DNA from: Ohtaekwangia koreensis
GTDB taxonomy: Bacteria > Bacteroidota > Bacteroidia > Cytophagales > Cyclobacteriaceae
Assembly: GCF_900167975.1 (NCBI RefSeq)
Contig: NZ_FUZU01000005.1
Span: 191,001 to 255,000, forward strand
Direction of reading: 5' to 3'
Length of the DNA stretch: 64,000 nucleotides
Part shown: piece by piece, positions 1-8,655 of the stretch
How positions within the stretch are numbered: position 1 is the stretch's first letter
Layout: every line of letters begins with the position of its first letter
The notes under the pieces: model-generated
The model's input: only the letters and a program-made list of their open reading frames with translations
Databases searched by the model: none
What the model was told of the DNA's origin: nothing
Program-made: the position numbers and the translations under genes

Positions 1-635
1 TTTTGAAGCCGGTGACATTGACTTTAAAGTATACGGACGATGAACTTAGCACGAAGAAAACATACCCTGCCCTTCTGCGACTTGTAACGAGAAAATCATC
101 GGGCAGCAGCTGGGAAGTTGTTGACGACTTTATAATCGACCAAACAACAAAGACAGTGAAAGCAGAGGTTGATCATTTTAGCGATTGGACTCTCATAAGC
201 ACGGACGGTACACTTGATTTTTCAGTGGACGGTGTTTCCTATAGAAACTTGTCTCTTTCAGTAACAATGGACACGAAGTTAGGCCGCCCTGCAAAATTTC
301 GCGCCAGTAGTACAGAAAGATATTTCACGGCTACCGTTGACTCAACGGTCATGGGAGCATCCTATGCAACACTAAGCGCATACCTTGGGAAGATTGCTGC
401 CTTAACAGAACAGACTCCTACAGATACATCAAATGTATTGTTCGTTGAGCCTAATCCTAATTCGTGCTATAGAAGAGGTGATGGTAGTACCAGGTTTCGT
501 TTCACAAATTATTCTACCACCACAAATGTACTTGTAACAGGAACCTTTACCTTGGTTGGAACTTTACCAACAGACAACAGTACCTGCCAGGCCAGAAAGA
601 CTATAACGGGGACTTTTGCGTATAGGGTGAAATGA
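1..635 (+). CDS. C-terminal part of a secreted/lipoprotein-like protein (5' end outside window)
   Basis: The frame is open at the left edge, so about 210 C-terminal residues are seen and the true start is upstream. The first 65 residues form a beta-rich segment ending in an HFSDWTLI motif. That motif is common at the end of ZU5-like or bacterial surface beta-domains in Bacteroidota lipoproteins. A second compact beta-rich domain of about 140 residues follows, with two cysteines (in NSCYRR and STCQAR) that could form a disulfide. This suggests an exported protein, but no signal peptide can be seen because the N-terminus is missing. No enzymatic motif is visible. Function unknown; the extracytoplasmic location is inferred. 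Confidence 0.7.
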   Translation, partial: LKPVTLTLKYTDDELSTKKTYPALLRLVTRKSSGSSWEVVDDFIIDQTTKTVKAEVDHFSDWTLISTDGTLDFSVDGVSYRNLSLSVTMDTKLGRPAKFRASSTERYFTATVDSTVMGASYATLSAYLGKIAALTEQTPTDTSNVLFVEPNPNSCYRRGDGSTRFRFTNYSTTTNVLVTGTFTLVGTLPTDNSTCQARKTITGTFAYRVK

Positions 636-833
636 TTGTTTGGTAAATTTATACCGTATACCCTACTGAAATAAGACCCTAGTGACATGCTATAAAAATG
701 CGGAGTACTGTAAATATTCTTCAATTCTAAATTGACCAGCATTGTAAAGTAGCTCTGTTTAGCGATATACGCAGTTTACGGTATAAGACTTTCTATCTAG
801 CTACGCATATTTGCCATTGTTGCAAGGGGCATA

Positions 834-1238
834 TTAACCTTCCCTCAATTTTAAATAGGAAGAATACCCGCCAAGAAAAATGGCAATAAATGTCATCGTG
901 ACCATCAGCTGTTCGTACTGGCGATGAGCCATTACAGAGTTTAAAAATCCTACAAACCCGATGGTTGAAAAGATCATCATTATCCAGGAAAAGATATTTA
1001 AAATCTTGTATGCTGGTATCTTTGTTCCAGGATTCTCCCTCTCAATACGCTTATATATACCGTAAGGAAGTCTACTTAAGAATTGGAATGCGAAGTGAAA
1101 TTGAAGGTTCACTAATAATGCCATCCAGAATTTTTCAACCAAAGTTCCTTCGATTAAAACTAATGGTCCCATAATACTTACTATGAAAGTTACAAGTGAC
1201 GACCATTTATAATAGTAGGAAATACTGACGCTTGTCAT
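834..1238 (-). CDS. Small multi-spanning membrane protein, unknown function
   Basis: The product is 134 residues with about four hydrophobic segments (roughly residues 12-33, 36-55, 80-100 and 108-126). A basic loop (YKRIERENPG) lies between the second and third. No family was recognised. The gene stands alone on the minus strand, with spacers of about 200 bp on each side. The steady hydrophobic periodicity and the ATG start support a real coding gene over an overlapping plus-strand frame of 69 codons. Function unknown. Confidence 0.6.
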   Translation of the reverse strand: MTSVSISYYYKWSSLVTFIVSIMGPLVLIEGTLVEKFWMALLVNLQFHFAFQFLSRLPYGIYKRIERENPGTKIPAYKILNIFSWIMMIFSTIGFVGFLNSVMAHRQYEQLMVTMTFIAIFLGGYSSYLKLREG

Positions 1239-1436
1239 TCTGTCGGATTAAAATGTTTGCAGCATATATATAGTCAGTGCTAAAAAATATAGCGATTTTT
1301 AGGCCAGATAGGATTCACTCTTTGTCAATGAGTGATGGTTCCATTGTAACAGATCTACTCACTACAAGTATTCTGGTATAGCGGTGGGCTAACACCTGAC
1401 CAAGGCGTGAATAAACCTACAATATTTCTAGCCGTA

Positions 1437-2303
1437 TTATTTCTTTAGCCGGCTTTTAAAAAGCTCAATTCGTTTCTTATACTCTGCTTCACTTTGTTGC
1501 TTTGCATTGGAGTTCCAGTCTGTTCTTTTTTGATCCATCGAAATAGCGAGCATAGCAAAGTCAATCGCTTCCTTATATTTCTTTTGCAATTCCAAGATGT
1601 CAACTTTTTGTCTGTAGTACCAGGATTCATTTTTCATTGCAATTGCTTTGTCAACGAGTAACAACGCTCGATCTAAGTCCTTGTTTAGGAAGTAATAGTA
1701 CTCTGCTGCCGCAGCATATTCGTCTGCATTGCTAGACTTATCTGTTAACAAATGTTGTTGAACAAAGTCATTGACTACTTTGTCTGATTCTGTTTTTACA
1801 AGGAATGAAACCTGAGTATTCTCCCACGAAATGTAAACCATGGCATTGTTGGGTACTACATCAATGTCTATGGTTAGTGATTCATAGTATCGATCAGTCG
1901 AGTGCGGCTTTACTTTAAATCGAACTATATCTTTTGTTGCGTCATACGAACTTGCTCCGTAAAGAGTTGTGTCCTTATTCAAGATTACAGTCCATTCGTT
2001 GGTATCTGGTATGGTAAAGATTGAGTAAGTCCCTTTGCTTATGTTTTTATTATCTATAGTGACAGGCTTGCTGAATCTAATCTTTGTACAGTTCCCTGCG
2101 CCTGTTCGCCATAGTTTATTGTACGGCACTAATTCGCCAAATACTTTGCGCCCTCGGGCTGCCGGTCTCTCGTAATCTGCTGAAATGTTTGTTAGTCCAA
2201 TGGTTTGCTCAATTCTCCCTTTCGGACTTAGACCTGGAAAGATTGCTTGCGAAAAGGAAACGGTTGTCGCTGTTAGAAAGGATATTATTAAAATAATCTT
2301 CAT
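1437..2303 (-). CDS. DUF2911 domain-containing exported protein
   Basis: The 288-residue product starts with a signal peptide (ends near FSQA). The DUF2911 signature follows: SPKGRIEQTIGLT, then an SADYERPAARGRKVFGELVPYNKLWRTGA-type block split across residues 25-70, then the TIDNKNISKGTYSIFTIP strand region. The last 100 residues look like a short TPR-type helical tail (DEYAAAAEYYYFLNKDLDRAL, then YRQKVDILELQKKYKEAI). DUF2911 proteins are common in Bacteroidota, exported, and without known biochemical function. The ATG at 2303 is favoured because it gives the complete signal peptide. The gene is monocistronic. The family call is firm; the role is unknown. Confidence 0.88.
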   Translation of the reverse strand: MKIILIISFLTATTVSFSQAIFPGLSPKGRIEQTIGLTNISADYERPAARGRKVFGELVPYNKLWRTGAGNCTKIRFSKPVTIDNKNISKGTYSIFTIPDTNEWTVILNKDTTLYGASSYDATKDIVRFKVKPHSTDRYYESLTIDIDVVPNNAMVYISWENTQVSFLVKTESDKVVNDFVQQHLLTDKSSNADEYAAAAEYYYFLNKDLDRALLLVDKAIAMKNESWYYRQKVDILELQKKYKEAIDFAMLAISMDQKRTDWNSNAKQQSEAEYKKRIELFKSRLKK

Positions 2304-2463
2304 TTATAGTCATTGATAGTACAAACTACTATAGCGAATTTTTCAGTATAGAGATACTTAATTCATCCTTCAATCAATATATCATTGATAGTCATTCTTG
2401 TTACAGATATACTTGTAGCTACTCGATTTAGATGGTATATGTATAGAGAATTTATTTATAGTT

Positions 2464-2820
2464 TCAGTCTTTACTTGCTAACTTATCTACGAGTTTGTCA
2501 TATCTCTTATAGAACTTACCAATCCATAGTCTTATGTAGTACGGAGCAATCATAAAAACCATTACAGTTAGTCGATTGTAGTTCTCTGTCAGTATTGCGT
2601 TTAAGACCACAAAAATCAGTTCGAAAAAGAAGACAGAATAGAATATGATTGTTAGGATACGTTTGGTTGTCCTTGCAGTTGTTGGATTAAGAAAGGATAT
2701 CAACCAATTTGCAATGACAAAAATGAGAATTATAATTCCGAAAGTTATCAGTAGACCCCAAAAGTCCAGATCAGATAATGGGAATTTGAAATTCTTAATA
2801 AAATCTATTACGCTGTCCAT
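2464..2820 (-). CDS. Small hydrophobic membrane protein, unknown
   Basis: The product has 118 residues and about three membrane segments (around residues 18-40, 52-72 and 80-97). It ends in a charged, lysine-rich tail (GKFYKRYDKLVDKLASKD). The N-terminus (MDSVIDFIKNFKFPLSDLDFWG) is amphipathic. No family was recognised. It lies about 95 bp downstream of the serine hydrolase gene on the same strand, so co-transcription is possible, and 160 bp before the DUF2911 gene. Function unknown. Confidence 0.6.
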   Translation of the reverse strand: MDSVIDFIKNFKFPLSDLDFWGLLITFGIIILIFVIANWLISFLNPTTARTTKRILTIIFYSVFFFELIFVVLNAILTENYNRLTVMVFMIAPYYIRLWIGKFYKRYDKLVDKLASKD

Positions 2821-2915
2821 TGTGAAAAAATTACGATCGACAATACTAATATATGAATTTATACCTATAATCTTTTCACCAAATATATACTGCGCATTTC
2901 ATGCAGTTAAACAAA

Positions 2916-4007
2916 TCACTTTTGGTTCAGAGATCTCAGCACGTAATCAAATATATTGCGACTTCTTCTATGGCCATACCCTTGACCGTAAGCACTGGAG
3001 ATCAGGCTTACAACCAGATTCTCACCGGGTACAACAAACAACAGATTGCCACCATTTCCGGAGGCATAAATGCATTCGTATTTTTTGCCATTAACTTCCT
3101 TTGTCGCAATGAACCAAAAATATCCGTAAGAGTTTGCAAATGGGTCGTCCTTTGAGATGTCAAACCGTTTCAAGGATATTTCATTAATCCATGCAGTGCT
3201 GATAATCTGTTTTCCTTGCCATTGACCTTTATTGATTACCAGTTGTCCAAGTTTGGCAAAGTCCAATGCTGATATATATAAATTACCCATCGGTCCGGTT
3301 CTGCCATTGGGCGCGGTATACCAATAGAATTCTCTTATTCCTAAAGGAGTAAACAGGTTTTCTTTCGCGAAGTCGGAAAGCTTTTTACCCGATGCTTCTT
3401 CTATAATGGCGCCAACAAGCATGGGGCAAACGTCGTTGTATATATATTTCTCTCCCGGAGTAAAGAGCATCGGCAGAGCGATTGCAAAGTTTACCCAATT
3501 ATCATTTGTCAGCCAGTTTCCAGTACCGCCAGGAGAGTTGTCATCATTGTCGTCTGCGCTGAGTCCTGAAGACATGCTAAGCAGGTGCTTGATCTTAATA
3601 TCCTGGTGCCCGTCTTTCGCAGGACGAATAAACTTAGAACTCGGGAAAAAATCATATATACTTTGCTCGGTACTTTTTACTAAACCCTTATCAATGGCTA
3701 TACCCAACAGTAAAGCGGTAATCCCTTTACCAGCAGATCGGATGTCATGAACCGTCTCCCGCCAATAGGTATTAAAATATTCTTCAACAACTAATTTGTT
3801 ATCCTTAATTACGACTACTCCCCTGAAGTCGTTTGGAGGAGTTGAGTTGATTAACTGAATCAGCTTCGCGATAGTGTCTTGATTCATTTTTACCGAAGCG
3901 AGATCGGCACGCGGTAAACCTGGAATAGGTTGTTTTAGTTTGTCCTGTCCAAAACAAGCGCTACTCACCAGTAGCCAGATTACTAAAAATCTAAATTGAT
4001 GGTTCAT
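2916..4007 (-). CDS. Serine hydrolase of the beta-lactamase/EstB family, exported
   Basis: The 363-residue protein has a signal peptide ending at about CFGQ (residue 21). The serine-lysine catalytic pair is in SAGK at residues 91-94, and the tyrosine motif is YND at 190-192 in place of the usual YxN. The third motif seems to be the GNGG stretch near residue 318. The HLLSMSSGL sequence around 141-149 is typical of this family (Pfam Beta-lactamase, class C-like). Members cleave esters, D-amino peptides or cyclic peptides, and substrate cannot be told from sequence. It is periplasmic by its signal. A second, related hydrolase lies 360 bp away on the opposite strand. Confidence 0.87.
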   Translation of the reverse strand: MNHQFRFLVIWLLVSSACFGQDKLKQPIPGLPRADLASVKMNQDTIAKLIQLINSTPPNDFRGVVVIKDNKLVVEEYFNTYWRETVHDIRSAGKGITALLLGIAIDKGLVKSTEQSIYDFFPSSKFIRPAKDGHQDIKIKHLLSMSSGLSADDNDDNSPGGTGNWLTNDNWVNFAIALPMLFTPGEKYIYNDVCPMLVGAIIEEASGKKLSDFAKENLFTPLGIREFYWYTAPNGRTGPMGNLYISALDFAKLGQLVINKGQWQGKQIISTAWINEISLKRFDISKDDPFANSYGYFWFIATKEVNGKKYECIYASGNGGNLLFVVPGENLVVSLISSAYGQGYGHRRSRNIFDYVLRSLNQK

Positions 4008-4154
4008 CTTTTATTTCATTGGTATAATCTGTGCAAGCTCATAAGGCACAACATTCCTCTCCTAATATAATGTTTTTAAGCATGTATATAGCGGTTCATT
4101 GTCCTGCAAGGTGCTCTGAGGTGGGACTGTGTGGTGACTAGCCAGCTGACCCTT

Positions 4155-4233
4155 TGGCGTATTGTGTAGTATTCAAAACTGCATGAGCATCCTCACTTCT
4201 TTACAACGGTATAATTGTGAAATGTATTTTAAT
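4155..4233 (+). repeat. Direct repeat copy 1, promoter-like, upstream of the lipoprotein hydrolase
   Basis: About 75 bp beginning TGGCGTATTGTGTAGT and including TTTACAACGGTATAATTG recur in diverged form at 5533-5606. The copy includes TATAATTG, one base away from the Bacteroidota -7 consensus TAnnTTTG, so it may be the promoter of the gene at 4370. It occupies the middle of the 4008-4369 intergenic gap, in which I see no gene. Confidence 0.6.
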
Positions 4234-4369
4234 TAGTGTGAGTTTTGGGAGCATGTTGGTGAAGTGCCAAATGCCATGAGATGCTGGACATTTTGAGATA
4301 GTACAATTTTCAAAAAATAAAAAAATGTATTGATTAAACTTTTTAAGAACTTGGAAGTCTAATGAACCT

Positions 4370-5434
4370 ATGATGAAGTATATAAAATTCCTTGTAATAG
4401 CTGCATTTGTATTTTCGGGTTGTTCGAATGATAATGAACCCAGCCCTGATGAATCCATGTATTTTCCTTCAAACACCGGCACTGATTGGGAAACAAAATC
4501 CATTTCCAGTTTGGGTTGGAATCAAAGTGCAGTACAACCATTAAAAGATTATCTTCTTGAAAAGAACTCCAAATCATTTATGATTCTTGTAAATGGAAGG
4601 ATTGTTATGGAGGAGTATTTTGATGGACATACATCAACTACTTCGTGGCCATGGAACAGTGCAGGTAAAACACTGGTAACCACCACAACCGGAATAGCGC
4701 AGCAGGAGACACTACTTGATATTAATAACAAAGTATCTCAATATCTGGGCACGGGCTGGACGAGCGAACCCATAGAAAAAGAAAACCTGATAACATCAAA
4801 ACATTTGCTGACCATGACTTCGGGAATTAATGATGAAAGTGATTTGGTAATAAAAGCGAATTTAACGTACCTGGCGGATGCAGGTGCGCGGTGGTCTTAC
4901 CATAATGTTTTTCAAAAATTAATGGATGTTGTTGCCGAGGCCAGTAGCCAGGATTTTGAGGCGTATTTCAATGCCAAACTAAAAAATAAAATAGGAATGG
5001 ACGGCAGCTGGAACTATGGCGTTATTTTTAAAATATACCATAGTAACACCCGTAGCATGGCCAGGTTTGGACTACTGGCACTGAACAAAGGAAAATGGGT
5101 TGATGAACAAATTGTAAACGAAAGTTTTTTTAATGAAAGCATCCGTACATCGCAGAGTATAAATCCTGCTTATGGATATTTATGGTGGTTAAATGGTAAG
5201 ACAAGTTATATGGTGCCGGGTGGCCAAACTGTTTACGAGGGACCCTTAGTGCCTAGCGCCCCTGCTGATATGTATGCAGCAATGGGTGCAGAAGATCAGC
5301 GCATCTATGTTATTCCCAGTAAGAATATGGTAGTGATAAGAATGGGCGATGCCTCGGATCCTGCAAACCCTAATTTTGCACTTTCCGGATTTGACGATGC
5401 TCTCTGGCAAAAAATAAATGCTGTAATAAATTAA
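4370..5434 (+). CDS. Serine hydrolase lipoprotein (beta-lactamase family)
   Basis: The 354-residue product has a lipobox (VFSGC, Cys18), so it is probably a lipoprotein at the cell envelope. The catalytic serine and lysine are in SAGK at 97-100 and the YxN motif is YHN at 177-179. The HLLTMTSGIND block around 145 is typical of class C beta-lactamase-like serine hydrolases, and a YLWWLNG motif lies near the C-terminal third. Length is normal for the family. The gene lies between two copies of a promoter-like direct repeat (4155-4233 and 5533-5606), so it may have arrived or been duplicated as a unit. Two ATGs in a row (4370, 4373) are equally good starts. Substrate unknown. Confidence 0.87.
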   Translation: MMKYIKFLVIAAFVFSGCSNDNEPSPDESMYFPSNTGTDWETKSISSLGWNQSAVQPLKDYLLEKNSKSFMILVNGRIVMEEYFDGHTSTTSWPWNSAGKTLVTTTTGIAQQETLLDINNKVSQYLGTGWTSEPIEKENLITSKHLLTMTSGINDESDLVIKANLTYLADAGARWSYHNVFQKLMDVVAEASSQDFEAYFNAKLKNKIGMDGSWNYGVIFKIYHSNTRSMARFGLLALNKGKWVDEQIVNESFFNESIRTSQSINPAYGYLWWLNGKTSYMVPGGQTVYEGPLVPSAPADMYAAMGAEDQRIYVIPSKNMVVIRMGDASDPANPNFALSGFDDALWQKINAVIN

Positions 5435-5532
5435 AGGGTTTCGAAGACCGCGTATTCGAGATAGGCTTTGAATAATTATTTCTTTAAGCGCTTGTCTTGC
5501 AAAATGGTTTCATTCAAGACATGTAACCGTAA

Positions 5533-5606
5533 TGGCGTATCGCGTAGTAGTCAAAACGGCATTCTCATATTTTTTACAACGGGTATATTTGTGAGGTATA
5601 TTAACT
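5533..5606 (+). repeat. Direct repeat copy 2, orphan promoter-like segment
   Basis: This copy begins TGGCGTATCGCGTAGTAG and contains TTTACAACGGGTATATTTG. TATATTTG is a perfect -7 match (TAnnTTTG). It resembles the segment at 4155-4233 over about 75 bp. Just downstream, an ATG at 5610 opens a frame of only 11 codons before TAA, and the IS3-family element begins 138 bp later. It may be a promoter that lost its gene. It explains most of the 5435-5747 gap; no other gene is seen there. Confidence 0.55.
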
Positions 5607-5779
5607 GACATGAAGAATCAGAATTTACAGATTGTATATCCCTAAATATATAGTGCATTAATTGATTTCTTATCAGATGCTTGCAAGTCAGTGCTTATTT
5701 CGGTCTGTCAGCTACCTCATAATGAATAAAAATTCATTCCAAGACTGTGTAAGCTTCCCATATTTAGGACGTCCACAAA

Positions 5780-6628
5780 TTAGAAAATTTCATTTATAGT
5801 TGTAGTTATAGTCCGCTGTGGATTTGTGGGAAACTCTTCCGAAGTTTTCCATAAATCCACGGCTAGCATATCCACTGGACTGCGCCCGTTCAGCGCATCG
5901 TGCGGACGTTCATAGTTATAGTCCTGCATCCACTCGTCAGCCAGGGTTCTTACTTGACTGAGCGTTTCAAACAAGTAGGCATCAAGTATATCTTTCCTGA
6001 AGCTTCCATTAAAGCGTTCGATGTATGCGTTTTGTGATGGCTTTCCAGGCTGAATAAATTGAAGGTTAATCTGATGTTCTTCACACCAGAGGCCAAGCTT
6101 GCTGGAGACGAATTCAGGACCATTATCAACCCTAATTCTTTGCGGCTTACCTCGCCATTGAATCGTTTGTTCAAGTATGCGCACCACGCGCTCTGCTGGT
6201 AGCGAAGTATCAATTTCGATTGCTAATGCTTCACGATTAAAGTCATCGAGTAAGTTCAGCGTCCTGAATTTTCTACCGTTGAGGAGTGCATCACTCATAA
6301 AGTCCATAGACCAGCTGATATTGGTTGTGCTCACTGCTTCCAGTGGATATAGTATACGCGCAGGAAGCCTTCTCTTACTCTTGCGTTTCATATTTAGCTT
6401 TAACAATTTATATACCCGATGAACGCGTTTATGATTCCACAATAAACCTTCTTTGCGAATGCGGAAATACATTTTCCAAAATCCTTCCGTTGGTCGCTGC
6501 TCCGCTAAGCTTCGGAGTTTGTCAATGACTATATGATCATCGCGATGGCTTTTATAGTAATAAACTGATCGTGATAAGTTTACCAGACTACAGGCCCGTC
6601 CAAGGCTTACTGTATAGCTCTTTTGCAA
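5780..6628 (-). CDS. IS3-family transposase OrfB (DDE integrase core)
   Basis: The catalytic half of the transposase. The residues listed run from an internal TTG at 6628, but the frame is open further upstream to the slippery site near 6670. The natural product is therefore an OrfAB fusion made by a -1 frameshift, joining ILGKK to VLRPSEKRAQIEYLQKS. The rve core shows the DDE triad: D in WSMDF, D in VDNGPEF and E in YIERFNGS, with the usual spacing of 35 residues between the last two. An HTH_21-like region (RSVYYYKSH, then RRLPAR) precedes it. It performs copy-out/paste-in transposition of this element. Confidence 0.92.
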   Translation of the reverse strand: MQKSYTVSLGRACSLVNLSRSVYYYKSHRDDHIVIDKLRSLAEQRPTEGFWKMYFRIRKEGLLWNHKRVHRVYKLLKLNMKRKSKRRLPARILYPLEAVSTTNISWSMDFMSDALLNGRKFRTLNLLDDFNREALAIEIDTSLPAERVVRILEQTIQWRGKPQRIRVDNGPEFVSSKLGLWCEEHQINLQFIQPGKPSQNAYIERFNGSFRKDILDAYLFETLSQVRTLADEWMQDYNYERPHDALNGRSPVDMLAVDLWKTSEEFPTNPQRTITTTINEIF

Positions 6629-6660
6629 ATACTCAATCTGTGCTCGCTTCTCGGAGGGCC

Positions 6661-6927
6661 TTAGAACTTTTTTCCTAGAATGTCCTTCAGCATTTTATTA
6701 TCCAGAGCAAGATCAGCATACATCTGCTTGAGCTTTCGATTTTCCTCTTCGAGCTCTTTATACTTCTTAAGTTCATTCATCTCCATGCCGCCATACTTAG
6801 CCTTCCAGTTATAGATTGTGGCTTTCGATACGCCATGCTCGCGTGAGATATCCTGAATGTTTTTGCCCGCATCAAATTCCTTGAGAATGTTAAAAATCTG
6901 GGTCTCTGTAAATCGCTTCTTTTTCAT
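6661..6927 (-). CDS. IS3-family transposase OrfA (HTH)
   Basis: The 88-residue product starts MKKKRFTETQIFNILKEF. It carries the HTH_Tnp_1 domain (helix-turn-helix around ISREHGVSKATIYNWKAKYGGM, residues 28-48), then a leucine zipper-like coiled coil (ELEEENRKLKQMYADLALDNKMLKDIL). It binds the terminal repeats and supports assembly with OrfB. The stop codon lies seven bases past the A6G slippery run, as usual for IS3 elements that make OrfAB by frameshifting. Confidence 0.93.
   Translation of the reverse strand: MKKKRFTETQIFNILKEFDAGKNIQDISREHGVSKATIYNWKAKYGGMEMNELKKYKELEEENRKLKQMYADLALDNKMLKDILGKKF
6667..6673 (-). promoter_or_regulatory. Programmed -1 frameshift site A_AAA_AAG of the IS3 element
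   Basis: On the coding strand the run AAAAAAG is read as GGA AAA AAG TTC TAA in the orfA frame. A -1 slip gives AAA AAA GTT CTA AGG CCC, which is open straight into orfB. This is the standard IS3-family slippery heptamer, so the fused OrfAB transposase can be made without any mutation. Confidence 0.87.
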
Positions 6928-7239
6928 ATGTAACAGTTTAAAGTTAAAAGACTTTCGTCTAATCTTAAACCGTCCTATTTTCAGGGGAGCTTACAACTGG
7001 CTATATTATTTATATGGTGATTCAAAGAGTGAAAAAAACTTTGCATGGAAAGGCACAAAGCAATGAGTCATGATTATTATGCAGTGTACACTAAGTCAGG
7101 ATGTAAATATCTTGAACTAAAACATCTTTATATATACTAGCTTCTTCCTAAACTTATCATTAGCTCCAGCCGCCATATTGCCAAACTGATGTTACAGGCT
7201 GTGTTTATTTCTTTGGCTTTTAAGATATTCTTAAAATTG

Positions 7240-7698
7240 CTATTTTTCACAGAGTTCTTTCAACTTGTCGAGTGCTTTTGGGTAGGTCTGGTTCATATAA
7301 TCTAAAAAATCTTCCGTTGTGTCTAGGTCAACAGTAACGGTTGTAGTCCCATTGTTTTCTTCGAAGGTATAGTTTTCAAATCCGTTTGCCCATTTTTCTA
7401 CTTCTGGTCCTTCTGTAATTTCCTTATCAGCTTTTAAAAGCCCATAATGTTGAATAGAAACAAATCGGTTGAGAATGTTTTCAGCTATCCTTGAAACCAT
7501 ACCTCCCTTTTCTCCTTTCTCATCTATACCAATAAATAGAATTTTATTTCCCTTGCCCCAACTTCCTTCATAGGTAGATGTAGGGTTAAACAAAGAAGTC
7601 CATTGTTCATAAGTTGATTTACTGTTAATGCCAAGCATAAAATCATATATCCTGGTTACAGGTGCATTGATACTTACTTTGAATTGCAACTTTTTCAT
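7240..7698 (-). CDS. SRPBCC (START/AHSA1-like) domain protein
   Basis: The 152-residue protein starts MKKLQFKVSINAPVTRIYDFM, the typical first strand and helix of the SRPBCC fold (lipid- or small-ligand-binding helix-grip proteins). Later motifs (YEQWTSLFNPTSTYEGSWGKG, GFENYTFEENNGTTTVTVDLDT, YPKALDKLKELCEK) fit the AHSA1/polyketide-cyclase group. I chose the ATG at 7698, since the 28 residues further upstream are non-conserved spacer. It is cytoplasmic. First of several unrelated minus-strand genes separated by attC-like spacers. Ligand unknown. Confidence 0.82.
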   Translation of the reverse strand: MKKLQFKVSINAPVTRIYDFMLGINSKSTYEQWTSLFNPTSTYEGSWGKGNKILFIGIDEKGEKGGMVSRIAENILNRFVSIQHYGLLKADKEITEGPEVEKWANGFENYTFEENNGTTTVTVDLDTTEDFLDYMNQTYPKALDKLKELCEK

Positions 7699-7722
7699 AA
7701 TGTTTAATATTTGTTTTACACA

Positions 7723-7852
7723 GCCTATAACGTCTATGGTGGGCTTGAATTTTTGAAGCACATTACTGTCCCACGTTGCCAAACGAAATTAAGAAAACAA
7801 AACTTCAAATTTACACTGAACCCCAAGCTGGCATAAACATTTTGTTAGCGGC
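7723..7852 (-). repeat. attC-like imperfect inverted repeat between two genes
   Basis: The outer arms are GCCTATAAC (7723-7731) and GTTAGCGGC (7844-7852). Inner paired blocks are TATGG/GGCATA, GCTTG/CAAGC and TTGAAG/CTTCAA. In the direction of the genes this reads gene stop, GCCGCTAAC ... GTTATAGGC, next gene start, which is the layout of integron attC sites (RYYYAAC ... GTTRRRY). The GTTATAG core departs slightly from GTTRRRY. The element shares its outer arms with the one at 8568-8655. No integron integrase is in the window. Confidence 0.5.
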
Positions 7853-7881
7853 TGTAATACAGTCCATGTTAAGTCCTGCCG

Positions 7882-8520
7882 TCATTTTATTTGGTCAATA
7901 GTTTGGTCAAGAATTTGTCCGTTTACTGGAAAAGTTCCACTATCCCAAACAGGCTTGTCAAACGGTGGCAGAGTTTTCTCTTCTTTGAAATATTGTCCTA
8001 ATGTCTTGAAGTCAATAAATTCATCACTCCCTTTTTTTCTAATGATTTCAAATTCGGTATTCGGAAAGCGCTTGTCATATTCAAGTTCGTCTAAATACTG
8101 TCCCCATAAAAATAAAGTCTTTGGTACTCCCTTGTCCAAAACGTCAATGTAATATGCAACACCAAAATCTTCTGCGTCTTCCCGCTTAATTGCTCTTGTA
8201 GTCGTCACATGAATAACTTCCGCTTGTTCAGAGTTAATGTTCGAAATATATTTATTGATACTAAGTCCGCCCTCCCATCTTTTAGTAATCCAAAAGGTCA
8301 ACAGCAACGCTACTACCACCATTACTATACAATAGGCTGCCTGAGTTTGGGAAGCTACAGGAGAGAAGTGGTCGTATACAAGCAGGGGAATGTCCAACAC
8401 CAATACTATGAAAATAAATTTCATAACAAATCCCTCAACCCGTTTGTAAACACTCGGCAGTTGTTTTGTCTGTCTTTTTATTTCTTTGTCAGTAAATGGT
8501 CTAGTCGTAATAGTTATCAC
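7882..8520 (-). CDS. Hypothetical membrane protein with two N-terminal spans
   Basis: The product is 212 residues. A charged N-terminus (TDKEIKRQTKQLPSVYKRVEG) is followed by two transmembrane helices (about residues 33-50 and 61-80) and a soluble C-terminal domain of about 130 residues. That domain holds an EVIHVTTTRAIKREDAEDFGVAYYIDV strand region and a GTLFLWGQYLDELEYDKRFPNTEFEIIRKKG-like segment, given here only approximately. No family was recognised with certainty. It lies between two attC-like spacers, as a cassette gene would. Function unknown. Confidence 0.68.
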   Translation of the reverse strand: MITITTRPFTDKEIKRQTKQLPSVYKRVEGFVMKFIFIVLVLDIPLLVYDHFSPVASQTQAAYCIVMVVVALLLTFWITKRWEGGLSINKYISNINSEQAEVIHVTTTRAIKREDAEDFGVAYYIDVLDKGVPKTLFLWGQYLDELEYDKRFPNTEFEIIRKKGSDEFIDFKTLGQYFKEEKTLPPFDKPVWDSGTFPVNGQILDQTIDQIK

Positions 8521-8567
8521 GGTATTTATATACTGTCGGTTTGGGTTCGCACTGTTGTCAAATTATA

Positions 8568-8655
8568 GCCTATAACTCCAGCATATAAGGCGTGCCGGCA
8601 GACCAAATTAAATAATTAATCATCAACCTACCTGACTATATGCAATGTTAGCCAC
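8568..8655 (-). repeat. attC-like imperfect inverted repeat
   Basis: The outer arms are GCCTATAAC (8568-8576, identical to the arm at 7723) and GTTAGCCAC (8647-8655), with an inner pair GCATATA/TATATGC. The TAA stop of the upstream leucine-rich-repeat gene (8648-8650) lies inside the GCTAAC arm. Overlap of a gene end with the first core is typical of integron cassettes. The distance between arms is 88 bp. Confidence 0.5.

Larger units (their letters stand above)
5748..6995 (-). mobile_element. Complete IS3-family insertion sequence with 4-bp target duplication
   Basis: The element is 1248 bp. Its left end reads TGTAAGCTTCCC...TAGGACG and its right end, reverse-complemented, reads TGTAAGCTCCCC...TAGGACG, giving terminal inverted repeats of about 24 bp. 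The four bases outside each end are identical (ACTG at 5744-5747 and at 6996-6999), which is a target-site duplication. It carries orfA and orfB in overlapping frames on the minus strand with an A6G slippery run. A YGGM motif in OrfA and a 4-bp duplication both point to the IS407 subgroup of IS3. All parts seem intact, so the element may be active. Confidence 0.93.

Noticed and set aside
7699-7782. Longer SRPBCC start at 7782
   Set aside because: The extra residues are encoded by the attC-like spacer and precede a typical SRPBCC N-terminus with its own ATG at 7698.
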